Assembly (NCBI GenBank): GCA_004802705.1
Contig: SGPL01000834.1
Location: forward strand, 1-10,745
Reading direction: 5' to 3'
Length of the DNA stretch: 10,745 nt
Origin: Bondarzewia mesenterica
Lineage: Eukaryota; Basidiomycota; Agaricomycetes; Russulales; Bondarzewiaceae
The notes beneath the pieces are model-generated. The model was not told where the DNA came from. It worked only from the letters and a program-made list of their open reading frames with translations, and made no database searches. This document shows, one piece after another, positions 1 to 7,314 of the stretch. The position numbers and the translations under genes were made by a program. The stretch's first letter is position 1; every line of letters begins with the position of its first letter.

Positions 1-136
1 CGTCACTGCTCGAGAGAGAGAACTTGCCGAAAGAAGTCGGGGAGACGGGAGACTGGTTCCCGACCTGCTTGGAGATGGCTAAGCAGGCGGCGACAAACTC
101 CTTGTCGAGGTTGAGCGGAGCGGAGATGGACGACAC
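1..136 (-). CDS. Possible exon of an unidentified minus-strand gene (partial)
   Basis: Read on the minus strand, a good intron acceptor (ACTGAC branch-like sequence, then a T-rich tract ending TTTTTCAG at about 137-142) is followed by an open frame to the window edge. Its codons mostly end in C or G, as expected for coding DNA here, and it reads in part APLNLDKEFVAACLAISKQ. A donor-like GCAAG/GTAATT at about 261-267 could supply an upstream exon and keep the frame. I do not recognise the protein. It is cut by the window start, so length and function cannot be judged. A competing frame ends in a stop near position 5, so the exon assignment is tentative. Confidence 0.35.
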   Translation of the reverse strand, partial: MSSISAPLNLDKEFVAACLAISKQVGNQSPVSPTSFGKFSLSSSD

Positions 137-238
137 TGAAAAAGAAAAATGAATGAAAAAAACCAATGGTCAGTAACGAGGAGGGATCAATAAAAGCGAA
201 GGGGGCTTTTACTTGTAAAGAGATGGTCTTTTTTTTGT

Positions 239-257
239 AGTTACGATTCCCGATTAG
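239..257. repeat. Direct repeat copy A (19 bp)
   Basis: AGTTACGATTCCCGATTAG here matches 492-510 at 18 of 19 bases. Weaker similarity continues rightwards, with TTGCTC shared at 267-272 and 524-529. The two copies are 253 bp apart. They may be the remains of a small duplication or the ends of a lost insertion. Confidence 0.6.
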
Positions 258-491
258 ACAATTACCTTGCTCTAATCCAACAACGGCGCGACACCTGAGG
301 AGGTGATGAATGTGAGCTACGGAGCGTCACAGACAACAATGAGAGCATACGAACCTGGCGAGGTGATGGTGTGAGTTGAGGAGAGGAGAGTCTCCTATCT
401 CTCCTATAACACCACCACAGAATGCGGTGCATCGACGCTCGGGGACCCTTCGTGGCGCATCCGCCACGGCCCCCAAACGTCCCGCACTCCC

Positions 492-518
492 AGTTACGAT
501 TCCCGAATAGGGAATCGT
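492..518. repeat. Direct repeat copy B with a perfect palindrome
   Basis: This copy of the 19-bp repeat extends into a perfect inverted repeat at 496-518: arms ACGATTCCC and GGGAATCGT around a 5-base GAATA loop. The copy at 239-257 lacks the right arm. It could be a foldback, a protein binding site or a transposon end; nothing in the sequence decides between these. Confidence 0.6.
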
Positions 519-542
519 TTCTCTTGCTCGGAACATGGGCCA

Positions 543-905
543 TTTTGACCCCCCCCCAGAATTCGGGAAACTGAGGAGACTACAAAAAGCGAACTAGATT
601 TGCTACAAATAGTAAGAACTCCGTGACTACACTCTCGAACTGACCTTTCTTCATTCGTTTTGTAGCACTTCTTCACCGGTTGACCGGGATTCATGATCAC
701 CGGTAAGTGAAGCAACGCTCCTTCAACAACTCCGTCGCGTTGCCCTTGTTCCACGCATGCTGCGTCGTGCTGATGACTCTCCTGGGCTCCGAATCTCCCT
801 CTATCACTCTCCATCTCGCGCTGCCTTGTTCAATGGCAAAACAATGCTGCAGCACTGACGAAACCGGCAGCGGCCATCGCCCCCTTCGACACGCTCACAC
901 CGACA
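543..905 (+). other. Stretch without a recognisable gene, with intron-like signals
   Basis: A run of nine C (about 549-557) is followed by sequence with convincing splice-like signals. GTAAGA at 612 pairs with a branch-like AACTGAC and the acceptor TTTTGTAG ending at 665, giving a 54-nt candidate intron. Next comes a 37-nt piece (666-702) and a consensus GTAAGT donor at 703. No recognisable protein emerges. These may be the badly decayed upstream exons of the eEF3 relic that starts near 906, or unrelated sequence. Confidence 0.3.
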
Positions 906-2652
906 ATTCTTACCTATGGTGCCAAAGTCTTGCTCAACACCGCGACACTCCGTCTCAAGCGTGGTCACCGCTACGGTCTTTGCGATAAGAACGGTATCGG
1001 CAAGTCGACGCTGATGGGTGAAATCCCCAATGGGTATGTGCCGCCACTAACCTTTGGAATTTTATCTACTCTATCCTTTTTTTTCAGTCAAGTCGAAGGC
1101 TTCCCACCTCCCGACGAGGTCCGCGCCTTCTACGTCGAGCACGACATTGATGGCAGTGAGGAGAATACCTCTGTCCTTCAGTCAGTTCTCTCAGATGAAC
1201 ACATTCTTGCGGATGAGAAGGAGATTGTGGAGACGCTCGCTTCTGTTGGGTTCAGCGACGAACGGCAGCAACATGTCATTGGTAGCCTCTCTGGTGGTTG
1301 GAAGATGAAGCTCGCCCTTGCCCGCGCGATGCTTTTTAAGGCTGATACCCTTTGCTCGATGAGCCGACCAACCACTTGGACGTCGTCAACGTCACCTGGC
1401 TAGAGAACTACCTCACCAGCCTCACTCACTGCACTTCCATCATGGTTCGCACGACTCTGGTTTCCTTAATAATACCATTACTAACGTCCTCCATTTGAAC
1501 CGTTTCAAGCTGTGCCGCTACAGGGGCAATCTCCAGTCTTTTGTCAAGCAGGTCCTCAAAGCCAAGTTTTACTACACTCTCGAGGCCATGGAAGACTACA
1601 AGTTTAAGCTCCCCGATCCTCCTTTACTCGAGGGTGTCAAGACCAAGGAGACATCACTGTTGAAGACGTGCAAGGTTGGCTTCCAATACCCATGCAGCCT
1701 GTGCAGCAGCTGTATGACATCACACTCCAAGTCTCTCAAGTCTTGTGTCATCATTCTCAGTCCCAGCGGATCTGAAAAGTTGATGCTCGTCAAATTGCTC
1801 ACTTGCGAGATGGAATCCAGCAAGGGTGGCGAGGTCTGGAAGCATCCGAACTTGGTCATCGGCTACGTTGCCCAGCATGCATTCCACCACATCGATCATC
1901 ACCTTGATAAGACTCCATTGGAGTATAAACTCTGACGGTACCAGACTGGCGAAGATGTGGAGGAAATGAGCAAGGCGAACTGCCAGATCTCCGAGGAGGA
2001 ACACCAGAAGATGAAGGATGGCTCGCTCATTGTCATCGAGGGCCAGAAGCGCATCATTGACGAGATCACGAACTGCAAGAAGTTGAAGCAGTCGTACGAG
2101 TATGAAGTATCGTTTAAGGGTTTGTCCACGTCGGAGAACATCTGGTTGCTGCGTGATGACTTCGTCAAACGTAGATTCGAAAAGGTGCGCTGGCATTTTT
2201 TTTGCCTGGTGTTATTTTGGGAAAATGGTCATTGACATATCAGCACAGGGCAGCGGCTGGGCGCATGCACCGTACGATTCTACAAGCTGCACTTCCAGGC
2301 ACTGCCGGGTGTGAGCACCTCTTCACCTAGCGAGTTCACATCGTGAGTGACATGCTCATCGGTGAGGACGCCGTCAAAGTTGTGCAGGTCAGTGCATCTT
2401 CTTTGGATTGTGCTTCTGTATTCACTAACGCCGTGCATGCCGCCTTTAAATTTTTGTCTTGCAACTCAAGATTGACAACGTCTCGGTGCTGGAACCTGAC
2501 GAGCAGGGCAAGGAGGTCAAAATGTCGAAATCAGAGGAGGATATGCTTGCAGGTTATTTGGTGGCCATGCGGGGTGGGTCGGTCCGAGAGGGAGAGCAAT
2601 GATGAGATTTGACAGATGATGACGAGGTCGAGGGTAGTGATAGTGATTGGGA
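906..2652 (+). pseudogene. tef3: Decayed, 5'-truncated eEF3 (translation elongation factor 3, ABC-F ATPase)
   Basis: eEF3 is the fungal ribosome-bound ABC ATPase that helps clear deacylated tRNA from the E site. Only the ABC half is visible; the N-terminal HEAT and four-helix regions are missing. In order: the first ABC core with Walker A degraded to DKNGIGKSTL (984-1013, leading G now D); an intron at 1034-1087 that splices exactly to NGQVEGF; YVEHDIDG; and an intact signature LSGGWKMKLALARAML from 1287. A one-base loss near 1351 breaks the Walker B/DEPTNHLD region. A second frameshift near 1445-1449 breaks the switch-His region. Two compensating indels lie at about 1693-1735. The second Walker A is destroyed (ILSPSGSEKLMLVKLL, near 1762-1805). 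The Trp of the WRYQTGED motif is now TGA (1933-1935). The chromodomain-like insertion follows (YEYEVSFKG...SENIWL). Introns at 2185-2248 and about 2388-2470 flank remnants of the second ABC domain (QRLG, then KVVQ for KVVLG). The second Walker B region is gone, and a Lys-rich then acidic tail (2471-2652) has two adjacent TGA codons. Clearly nonfunctional. Confidence 0.88.
1034..1087 (+). other. Spliceosomal intron retained in the eEF3 relic
   Basis: GTATGT donor, CACTAAC branch site at 1045-1051, long T tract and TTTTCAG acceptor. Removal restores the conserved NGQVEGF junction. It is 54 nt, a multiple of three, and has no in-frame stop, so it reads through in naive translation. Its presence shows the copy arose by DNA duplication rather than retrotransposition of mRNA. 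Confidence 0.85.
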
Positions 2653-2675
2653 AATGTTATTATTATCCTTTTTGT

Positions 2676-2960
2676 CTGCTGCTAGGTCTACTTTTAATTC
2701 CAGTCAATCGTATAATTTCTGTAATCTTTCATGCACCTTAAGATAGCTTTGATTGTATCCTACACATTTTTCGACAGACTATACCATGATTTCGACAGTT
2801 GAAAGAGAATGGGCCCACGCGCAACAATATGATGACTAAGCACATAAACAGCTGGCTGTGCAGTCGTCGCCTTGCATCTCTCCGCTGACATCACGAAATA
2901 TATGATGGTATGAAAAGACTAGATAAACCCTTCTAAACCAAATAAAAACCAAAAAATCCG
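2676..2960. other. AT-rich spacer with no gene seen
   Basis: This follows the acidic-tail remnant of the eEF3 relic and is probably former 3' flank. I see no open frame, repeat or splice structure worth reporting. Confidence 0.5.
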
Positions 2961-3475
2961 TTATTCTGATACATGGTCTGATAGCGCTATATAAGCGATG
3001 TCAAGGTAGCTCGATTTGGCAAAGTCCACAGGACTGGCCCAGATCTGACAATGGCTGGTAGTGTCTCCCGCAAAGGTAATAAAGTAACAATGATATCTTG
3101 TATTGTAATCAACGTCGAGGTTGATGGGTTCGGCCATCGTCATCACAATGATATTTCTTGCAATATCTCCCAGAAAGCTAAAAATTCAGCAAGAATGTCT
3201 CGCATTATAATCAACGTCAAGGTTGATGGCTTCGGGCATTGCCATCACAATGTGATATGTTGGGCACACCAGCCAGCTTGTTGTGCGAATGTCAACAGTA
3301 CCAGGGTAGACAATATATTTTAGTGTTGGCGAGTAGGGTCAGAGATACCACTCCGATATTTATTAACCACAAATGTCACATTGTCGATTTCTGTTCAAAT
3401 GAATAACTGATCCCAACCCGATCAATCATCCCAACCAGTGTTGCAGTATGCGTTGATCAACTGTCTGAATTGCAT
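2961..3475 (-). pseudogene. Degenerate coding relic of unknown family with an internal 34-codon duplication
   Basis: On the minus strand one frame reads as protein-like from an ATG at 3475 (MQFRQLINAYCNT) to a stop at 2961, interrupted by stops. A candidate 45-nt intron (GTTGGG donor, GAACAG acceptor, about 3391-3435) would remove the first two stops in phase and join to EIDNVTFVVNKYRSGIS. Later stops remain (after TRQH and after NARHSC). The segment IVMTMAEPINLDVDYNTR occurs twice, as a diverged 102-bp tandem repeat. Several differences between the copies are synonymous in this frame (CTC/CTT, TAC/TAT, GAC/GAT, TGT/TGC), which hints at past coding on this strand. I do not recognise the protein. 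A plus-strand frame at 3051-3323 is also open, so strand assignment is not certain. Confidence 0.38.
3062..3265. repeat. 102-bp tandem duplication (two diverged copies)
   Basis: Copy 1 (3062-3163) and copy 2 (3164-3265) align without large gaps. Shared landmarks include CTCCC at the left, AATCAACGTC at 3108 and 3210, AGGTTGATGG, and CCATCACAATG versus TCATCACAATG at the right. The period is 34 codons, so frames are preserved on both strands. The divergence is considerable, so the duplication is old. Confidence 0.8.
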
Positions 3476-3740
3476 TCATTCGTGATCGTCAGCAAGAATT
3501 GTGAATTCTGTTCGTCCGACGTCAGATGCATTGCTGACGGCTCCATTTATGCAATCCAGCCCGAATTCAACCAGCCTGATCAAAAAGTGGGACAGATATA
3601 TCATTTGATAACACCTGAGGGTGCATCACATTCTAACAGTGTATGCTACTGTAATCTGCGTCCTACATCGCTCTGATACCAGCAGCACCAGCATTACTCT
3701 CATCATCACCTGGCATCGTGTTGCCTCCTCTCCTTCCCCC

Positions 3741-3766
3741 AGCCGCCGCCGCCACCACCGCCGCCC
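3741..3766. repeat. GCC/ACC trinucleotide repeat inside the last exon
   Basis: A short imperfect (GCC)n/(ACC)n tract. On the minus strand it is in frame with the DUF6698-like gene and encodes an Ala/Val/Gly-rich tail. It is a likely slippage site with length variation between alleles. Confidence 0.75.
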
Positions 3767-4806
3767 TCATCACTGCCCTTTTCTCTTTAATTCTAGCCAA
3801 TGCGCTGTTCTTGGAGACTGGTCGTTGAGCCGTTGAATAGCTCGGAAAGATTTGCCTGGAGATATGTCAATTTCAGCTCTCAAAAGGTAAAAGACATCCA
3901 ACGAAGACCTACCGATTCCACCACACTATAAGAGCACTCACCTCCTCCTGCTCCTCGATATCCTCAAATAACTCAAGGATCGAGGTATAGAAATGCTCTG
4001 AGTCCGTCACTATGTCAGTTCTGGAGAAAATGGGGGACGACGTCAAGGCGAATCGCACCTGTGCACAATGCGATCACTTATTACAGCACTATCTAAGATA
4101 GAATCAAAAGACATACTTGTGTTGCGATGTATGCAATGGATGCCGGAGTCACGCGAGTCATCCCATGGATGCGTGCATTGCCCGCATGCGTGGCTCTCAG
4201 CTCCTTATCGACTGAGCTTGGAGACGTGAAAATATGTTTGTAGGCCTGCAATTCTCGCTGCATCAGCATTTTGAGCCCCATCGAGAGTCAATGCGGTACT
4301 CACTGCTATGAGAAGCGTGCCTCGAAAGAGCCCATTCCATGGATCTTCTGGATCATAGGCCTCCCCGCTATAGAGAACGATCAGCCACTGATCACCGGCA
4401 ATCACCACTTCTCCATTGTGAAGCTGCTCTTTGATCCTGGAGAGAAGAGAGTAGATGTGAGTATGAGCGGCAAGACCGAGTCGAAGAACTTACTCGCCAC
4501 TGGACCAATCCATTCCAGTGGGACACAGCAGTGCACCAGTGCGATCATGATGAAAACCACGATCGCTCTTGATGTTGCGAACCAGAGGAGGATTGAGTGA
4601 TTGACTCCGAGGCGTGATCTAATTGACGATGGCACCCTTAAGCCCCTTCGTATCATTGAATCTCGCGCAAGATGCACCCTTTTGTAACTGAGAAGTACAA
4701 ATCAAGGGACAGACCAGATGTTCAACACCAACACTTGAGGACTTACAAGCTCAGCGATTTGGACAAGGTCATCCTCGGAGCCATTCATCAGTCATTCTTC
4801 GAGGTC

Positions 4807-4808
4807 NN
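4807..4808. other. Two undetermined bases (NN)
   Basis: The ambiguous bases fall in one codon of exon 3 of the minus-strand DUF6698-like gene. With two bases here the frame is kept on both sides, so the gap length appears correct. The codon is CNN; family context suggests Pro. An in-frame TGA lies 13 bases away, so base quality around it is worth questioning. Confidence 0.9.
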
Positions 4809-5421
4809 GGGATTGGACTGCAAGAGTGCTGAAGACTTGATGCTCCCTTCGTTCCCTGGGAGGAGCAATCAGTACGCTATCTCCATTGCACAACCGAATT
4901 ACATGAACTCAGTGGTGAAGTTCTCCTTAGGCTGCTCAGTGAGCTTGCCCATGCGGAGAAGACCATTCATAAGGAGAGTTTTTATGTTGGTGAGAGCATG
5001 CACTGTATGACCAAAATGGTGGCCGTGGTGGATCAGGGGGTCCGAGAGGGATCTGTCAGGTTGTTCATAAGTTTTTCCTGCAAAGTCAGAGCCACGACTC
5101 ACGCTTTCTTCCTTGGGCCTAAATGCAGCGCACCCTCTTGAGAGTGACTGCGAGGATTGTCGCTGGCCGATTCAGACATTGTGGACATGCAAGATTGTAC
5201 TTCCAGTGGTTCAGACTTTTGGGAATGGTGAAGGGAGGTAGCGGTCGATGATCAAGGATCCAAGGCCAGGTTAAATATGACTTAGGCTGCCGGGTGCACT
5301 TCGACGTCTTATTGAGTCTGATGGTGATCTGCACCTGCGATATTTGGACGGGTCCCGGGCTTAAGTCAATCGAGCTGCGAAGAAAAGCGTGGGATGAATG
5401 GACGCACAAGATACCCACAGA

Positions 5422-5490
5422 GCGCCTGTGAGTGGAATAGAGCACCCGTGAGTGGAATAAAGTGCCTGCGAGTGGATTAGAGTGCCTGTT
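5422..5490. repeat. 20-bp minisatellite, about 3.4 copies
   Basis: Units at 5422-5441, 5442-5461 and 5462-5481 plus a partial at 5482-5490 share the core CCTGTGAGTGGAATAGAG with a few substitutions, for example CCCG, CCTGC and GGATTAG variants. It is non-coding in the models proposed here. Confidence 0.85.
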
Positions 5491-5648
5491 ATTATGTCTA
5501 TGTTCACCCGTACTCTGCGGAATTTTGCTATGCTATGCGCGCATGCCATTGTCAAGCAGCTATGACTCATCGGTATGGAGTTGATGGACAAATGAGCACA
5601 CCAAAGCACCCGTCAGCATGCATGTCAGTCGTCATTATGTCATTGAAT

Positions 5649-5657
5649 TATAAAAAG
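5649..5657 (+). promoter_or_regulatory. TATA box for the plus-strand VIDLT gene
   Basis: TATAAAAAG lies 51-59 nt upstream of ATG 5708 and is followed by a C/T-rich stretch of the kind seen at fungal transcription starts. This is a position-and-motif inference only. Confidence 0.4.
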
Positions 5658-5707
5658 TTTTACAAAACTTCGTCAAACTCCACCCAACGCTGCCTCACTT
5701 CCCACTC

Positions 5708-6653
5708 ATGCCTATACAACCCCACTCAAGACTCGCTCAAACAATCGACGATGACCTGTGCAAGATCAGAAACTCAGACAGCATGGTCCTCCAGTACGAC
5801 CCCATCGATGAAGGCCTCAAGCCCTAGTTCTGGTTTATCTTTCTCCTTATGATAGGCATTCGCTAGCTTACAGTTATACTAGGCCTGTGAATATGGCGGG
5901 TGAGTGCATCATGCCTGAGGACTTCCTTGAACACCGCCGTACGCATTATATGCGTGGTCCGTGCTGTCTGTGCCCGAGGTACCCTAACTCAGGGGCGTGA
6001 AAAGAGATGGCTATATATGTCACCCACCATGGTCGATTCGCTGGTGAATGGGTCACCTCTTGCGCCAGCGGCCGGTGTGATTATCTCGGTGAGTTACCTT
6101 GACCTACAAGCATGAAGGTACTCAGCAACTTGACTTACGCTACTTATTCAGTCTCTATCGAGCGCATCTACCCGAGGCGAGAGGTCCCCACTAAGCGCTA
6201 TACCTCGCGATGTACATGATCAGCTCCTGCGCTCAGATGGGACAAGTGAAAACTCATCTGCTGTTTTGTCGCGGCATAGATGACAGCGAGCCGATTCCTG
6301 CCCGAGTCGTCCTGACTGACAAGCACTCTGGAGGTCCAGAGTTTGTCGTGTGTTTCCCTCATTAATAAATCTCTAGATGGTAAACTAATAAGTATGCAGC
6401 ATTCAACGCAAGCCTCATGATACCAACATCCTGTCCGCCGAGGTGCGAGCCTCCCACTCTTGTTAGCCAGATCCTGCGGCTCGACTCCAGCATTCGACCC
6501 GGGCTGACCATGCAGCACTTTGAAAGTTTGTTCGCAAGATGCAGTCATTGCGATTTGGTTATGACCCGAAGGGTCCTTGATCTCCATGAATGCAGTGCAG
6601 CTGAAGCGGACAGTGGGCGCGAGGTGATTGATCTTACTATAAACAGTGACTGA
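5708..6653 (+). pseudogene. Basidiomycete Cys-containing hypothetical protein with a C-terminal VIDLT motif, lightly damaged
   Basis: Four exons fit: 5708-5826, 5874-6088, 6152-6349 and 6400-6653. The start reads MPIQPHSRLAQTIDDD; the first intron (GTTCTG...TTACAG) removes an apparent stop and keeps frame. Exon 2 has MRGPCCLCPRYPNSGA and MAIYVTHHGRFAGEWV, then CASGRCDYL across the 63-nt intron into IERIYPRREVPTKRY. Exon 3 continues ISSCAQMGQVKTHLLFCRG. Exon 4 has SQILRLDSS and HFESLFARCSHCDLVMTRR, and ends EVIDLTINSD. The CxxC and CxxxxC pairs suggest metal binding; VIDLT followed by acidic/polar residues resembles a SUMO-interacting motif as found in PIAS proteins. I recall similar sequences as multicopy hypothetical proteins of mushrooms; function is unknown. 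Defects are TGA at 5998-6000, an apparent TA duplication at 6199-6202, and an apparent 2-base loss near 6473-6475. The two indels roughly offset in frame. Some of these may be model errors. Confidence 0.68.
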
Positions 6654-7079
6654 GAAAGACTCGAGACTCATCTTCCCATATATCTGAGATGATAAAACAT
6701 TAGTGAGATCTTGGGACAAGTGAATAAGAACTCACAGACTTCATCGCAGAGTCGATCAAAGACGTCGTGAAAGTGCGGATGTCATCACGATAAAGGGAGT
6801 TCTCAGGTATATCCTCCGACAATTGGGTTTGTAGTGCAGGACACAGTACCTGCAATCGCTGTCAATCTATCATATACGAGTCTGCGAGTGCGAGCCAGCT
6901 AACCCGTGAATGACACCCACTAACTTGGTAAAAAAACATTCATTGACTTCTGTGTTTCCAAGCATGACTCTCTCACAGCACCCTTCCTTACTAACATTCT
7001 TCATCTTCCATTTCAAGAACACAGACAGTGACTTTGCATCACAAACTTTGGCCGGTTTTCCAGTAGCTAAGTATGCCAT
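6198..7079 (-). CDS. Candidate three-exon minus-strand gene, product unknown
   Basis: An ATG at 7079 in a good context (ACC before it) opens MAYLATGKPAKVCDAKS. Exon 1 (6921-7079, exactly 53 codons), exon 2 (6736-6849, exactly 38 codons, CPALQTQLSEDIPENS...RDDIRTFTTSLID) and exon 3 (from 6683, IYGKMSLESFSVTVYSK) join in phase 0. The introns are 6850-6920 (GTGGGT...GCAG) and 6684-6735 (GTGAGT, CACTAAT branch site, CTCAG). Exon 3 stays open to a stop at 6198, giving about 252 residues. However, beyond about 6640 it runs antisense to the conserved exons of the VIDLT gene, so the true end is probably nearer 6640 via another intron or a lost stop. I do not recognise the family. It is convergent with the gene at 5708-6653. 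Exon 2 and the start of exon 3 are the best-supported parts. Confidence 0.4.
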
Positions 7080-7314
7080 GGTCTTCAAGTTTACTTTTGT
7101 TTTCTTTTGTTTTTATGAATGCTACTCTACTGTTTGTCTATGCTAGGTAACCAGGTAACATTCAGAAAGAGGGCAGGGGGAGAATCGGGATGACGATGAC
7201 ACCATAGCAGATGAGAGAAGAGGGGGTGATGAAGGTAAAGAGGGAAAGAAGAAAGACGCCCTAGCTCGGACGACCCATATTATAGGATGGATTGACTCAT
7301 CAGTTTCATGTCAG
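7080..7314. other. Purine-rich spacer between divergent genes
   Basis: This lies between the candidate minus-strand start at 7079 and the plus-strand frame starting near 7315. It contains an A/G-rich stretch (about 7165-7255) with repeated GAGGG, GATGA and GAAAG words. No gene or consensus promoter was recognised. Confidence 0.4.

Larger units (their letters stand above)
3663..5188 (-). pseudogene. DUF6698-like Agaricomycete family gene, eight exons, two in-frame nonsense codons
   Basis: Exons on the minus strand: 5134-5188, 4909-5077, 4747-4855, 4494-4687, 4304-4436, 4117-4245, 3913-4058 and 3663-3855. Introns are 53-59 nt with usable donors and CAG acceptors, and every splice phase closes, giving about 375 codons from MSTMSESASDN to the final TAG. 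Hallmarks in order: SDPLIHHGHHFGHTVHAL, ERREHQVF, LMNGSEDD, FHHDRTGALLCPTGMDWSS, AGDQW, DPEDPWNGLFRG, HIFTSPSSVDKE, GNARIHGMTRVTPASIAY, FSRTDIVTDSEHFY, WWNRQIFPSY, RPVSKNSALARIKEKRA, then an Ala/Gly/Arg-rich tail encoded by a GCC-type repeat. I recall these motifs from a very large hypothetical family of mushroom-forming fungi (DUF6698 as I remember the name); biochemical function is unknown. Defects are TGA at 4792-4794 (Arg expected) and TAG at 4619-4621 (Trp expected in the I-x-W-I-T-P-R motif). One codon contains two N bases. It is either a very young pseudogene or an intact gene with sequence errors. It diverges from the gene at 5708. Confidence 0.85.
5189..5707. promoter_or_regulatory. 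Divergent intergenic spacer, candidate bidirectional promoter region
   Basis: This lies between the start of the minus-strand DUF6698-like gene (5188) and the start of the plus-strand VIDLT gene (5708). I found no convincing coding exon. A TATAAAAAG box sits at 5649-5657, 51-59 nt before the plus-strand ATG and followed by a pyrimidine-rich stretch, a plausible core promoter. The minisatellite at 5422-5490 sits near the middle. No clear TATA element was found for the minus-strand gene. Confidence 0.45.

Noticed and set aside
262..543. Minus-strand open frame starting MAHVPSKRND after a G-run
   Set aside because: Its composition is Arg/Ser/Cys-rich without domain likeness and it spans the direct repeats. 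A donor-like GTAA at its end is the only support.
494..814. Minus-strand 106-codon frame
   Set aside because: It crosses the intron-like signals on the plus strand and has no protein-like motif.
1720..2196. Minus-strand 158-codon frame
   Set aside because: It is the mirror image of the conserved eEF3 sequence on the plus strand, which has clear family motifs.
3051..3323. Plus-strand 90-codon frame over the 102-bp tandem repeat
   Set aside because: The repeat keeps all frames open in the same way. The minus-strand reading is more protein-like, although this is not settled.
3909..3911. Apparent premature TAG after WWNR in the DUF6698-like gene
   Set aside because: It lies at the exon/intron edge. 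Splicing 3856-3912 (GTAGGT...CTCCAG) gives WWNRQIFPSY, so the stop is not in the mRNA.
4672..5010. Plus-strand 112-codon frame containing the NN
   Set aside because: It is antisense to exons with strong family motifs on the minus strand.
5078..5102. Very short 25-nt intron (GTGAGT...TTTGCAG) in the 5' part of the DUF6698-like gene
   Set aside because: It is too short and out of phase. A donor at 5133 gives a 56-nt intron like its neighbours, in phase.
5119..5445. Minus-strand 108-codon frame upstream of the DUF6698-like gene
   Set aside because: It reads through the minisatellite and uses a different frame from the spliced exon 1 that fits the gene.
5825..5827. Apparent TAG ending a 39-codon plus-strand frame
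   Set aside because: A 47-nt intron (5827-5873, GTTCTG...TTACAG) joins the exons in phase and removes it.
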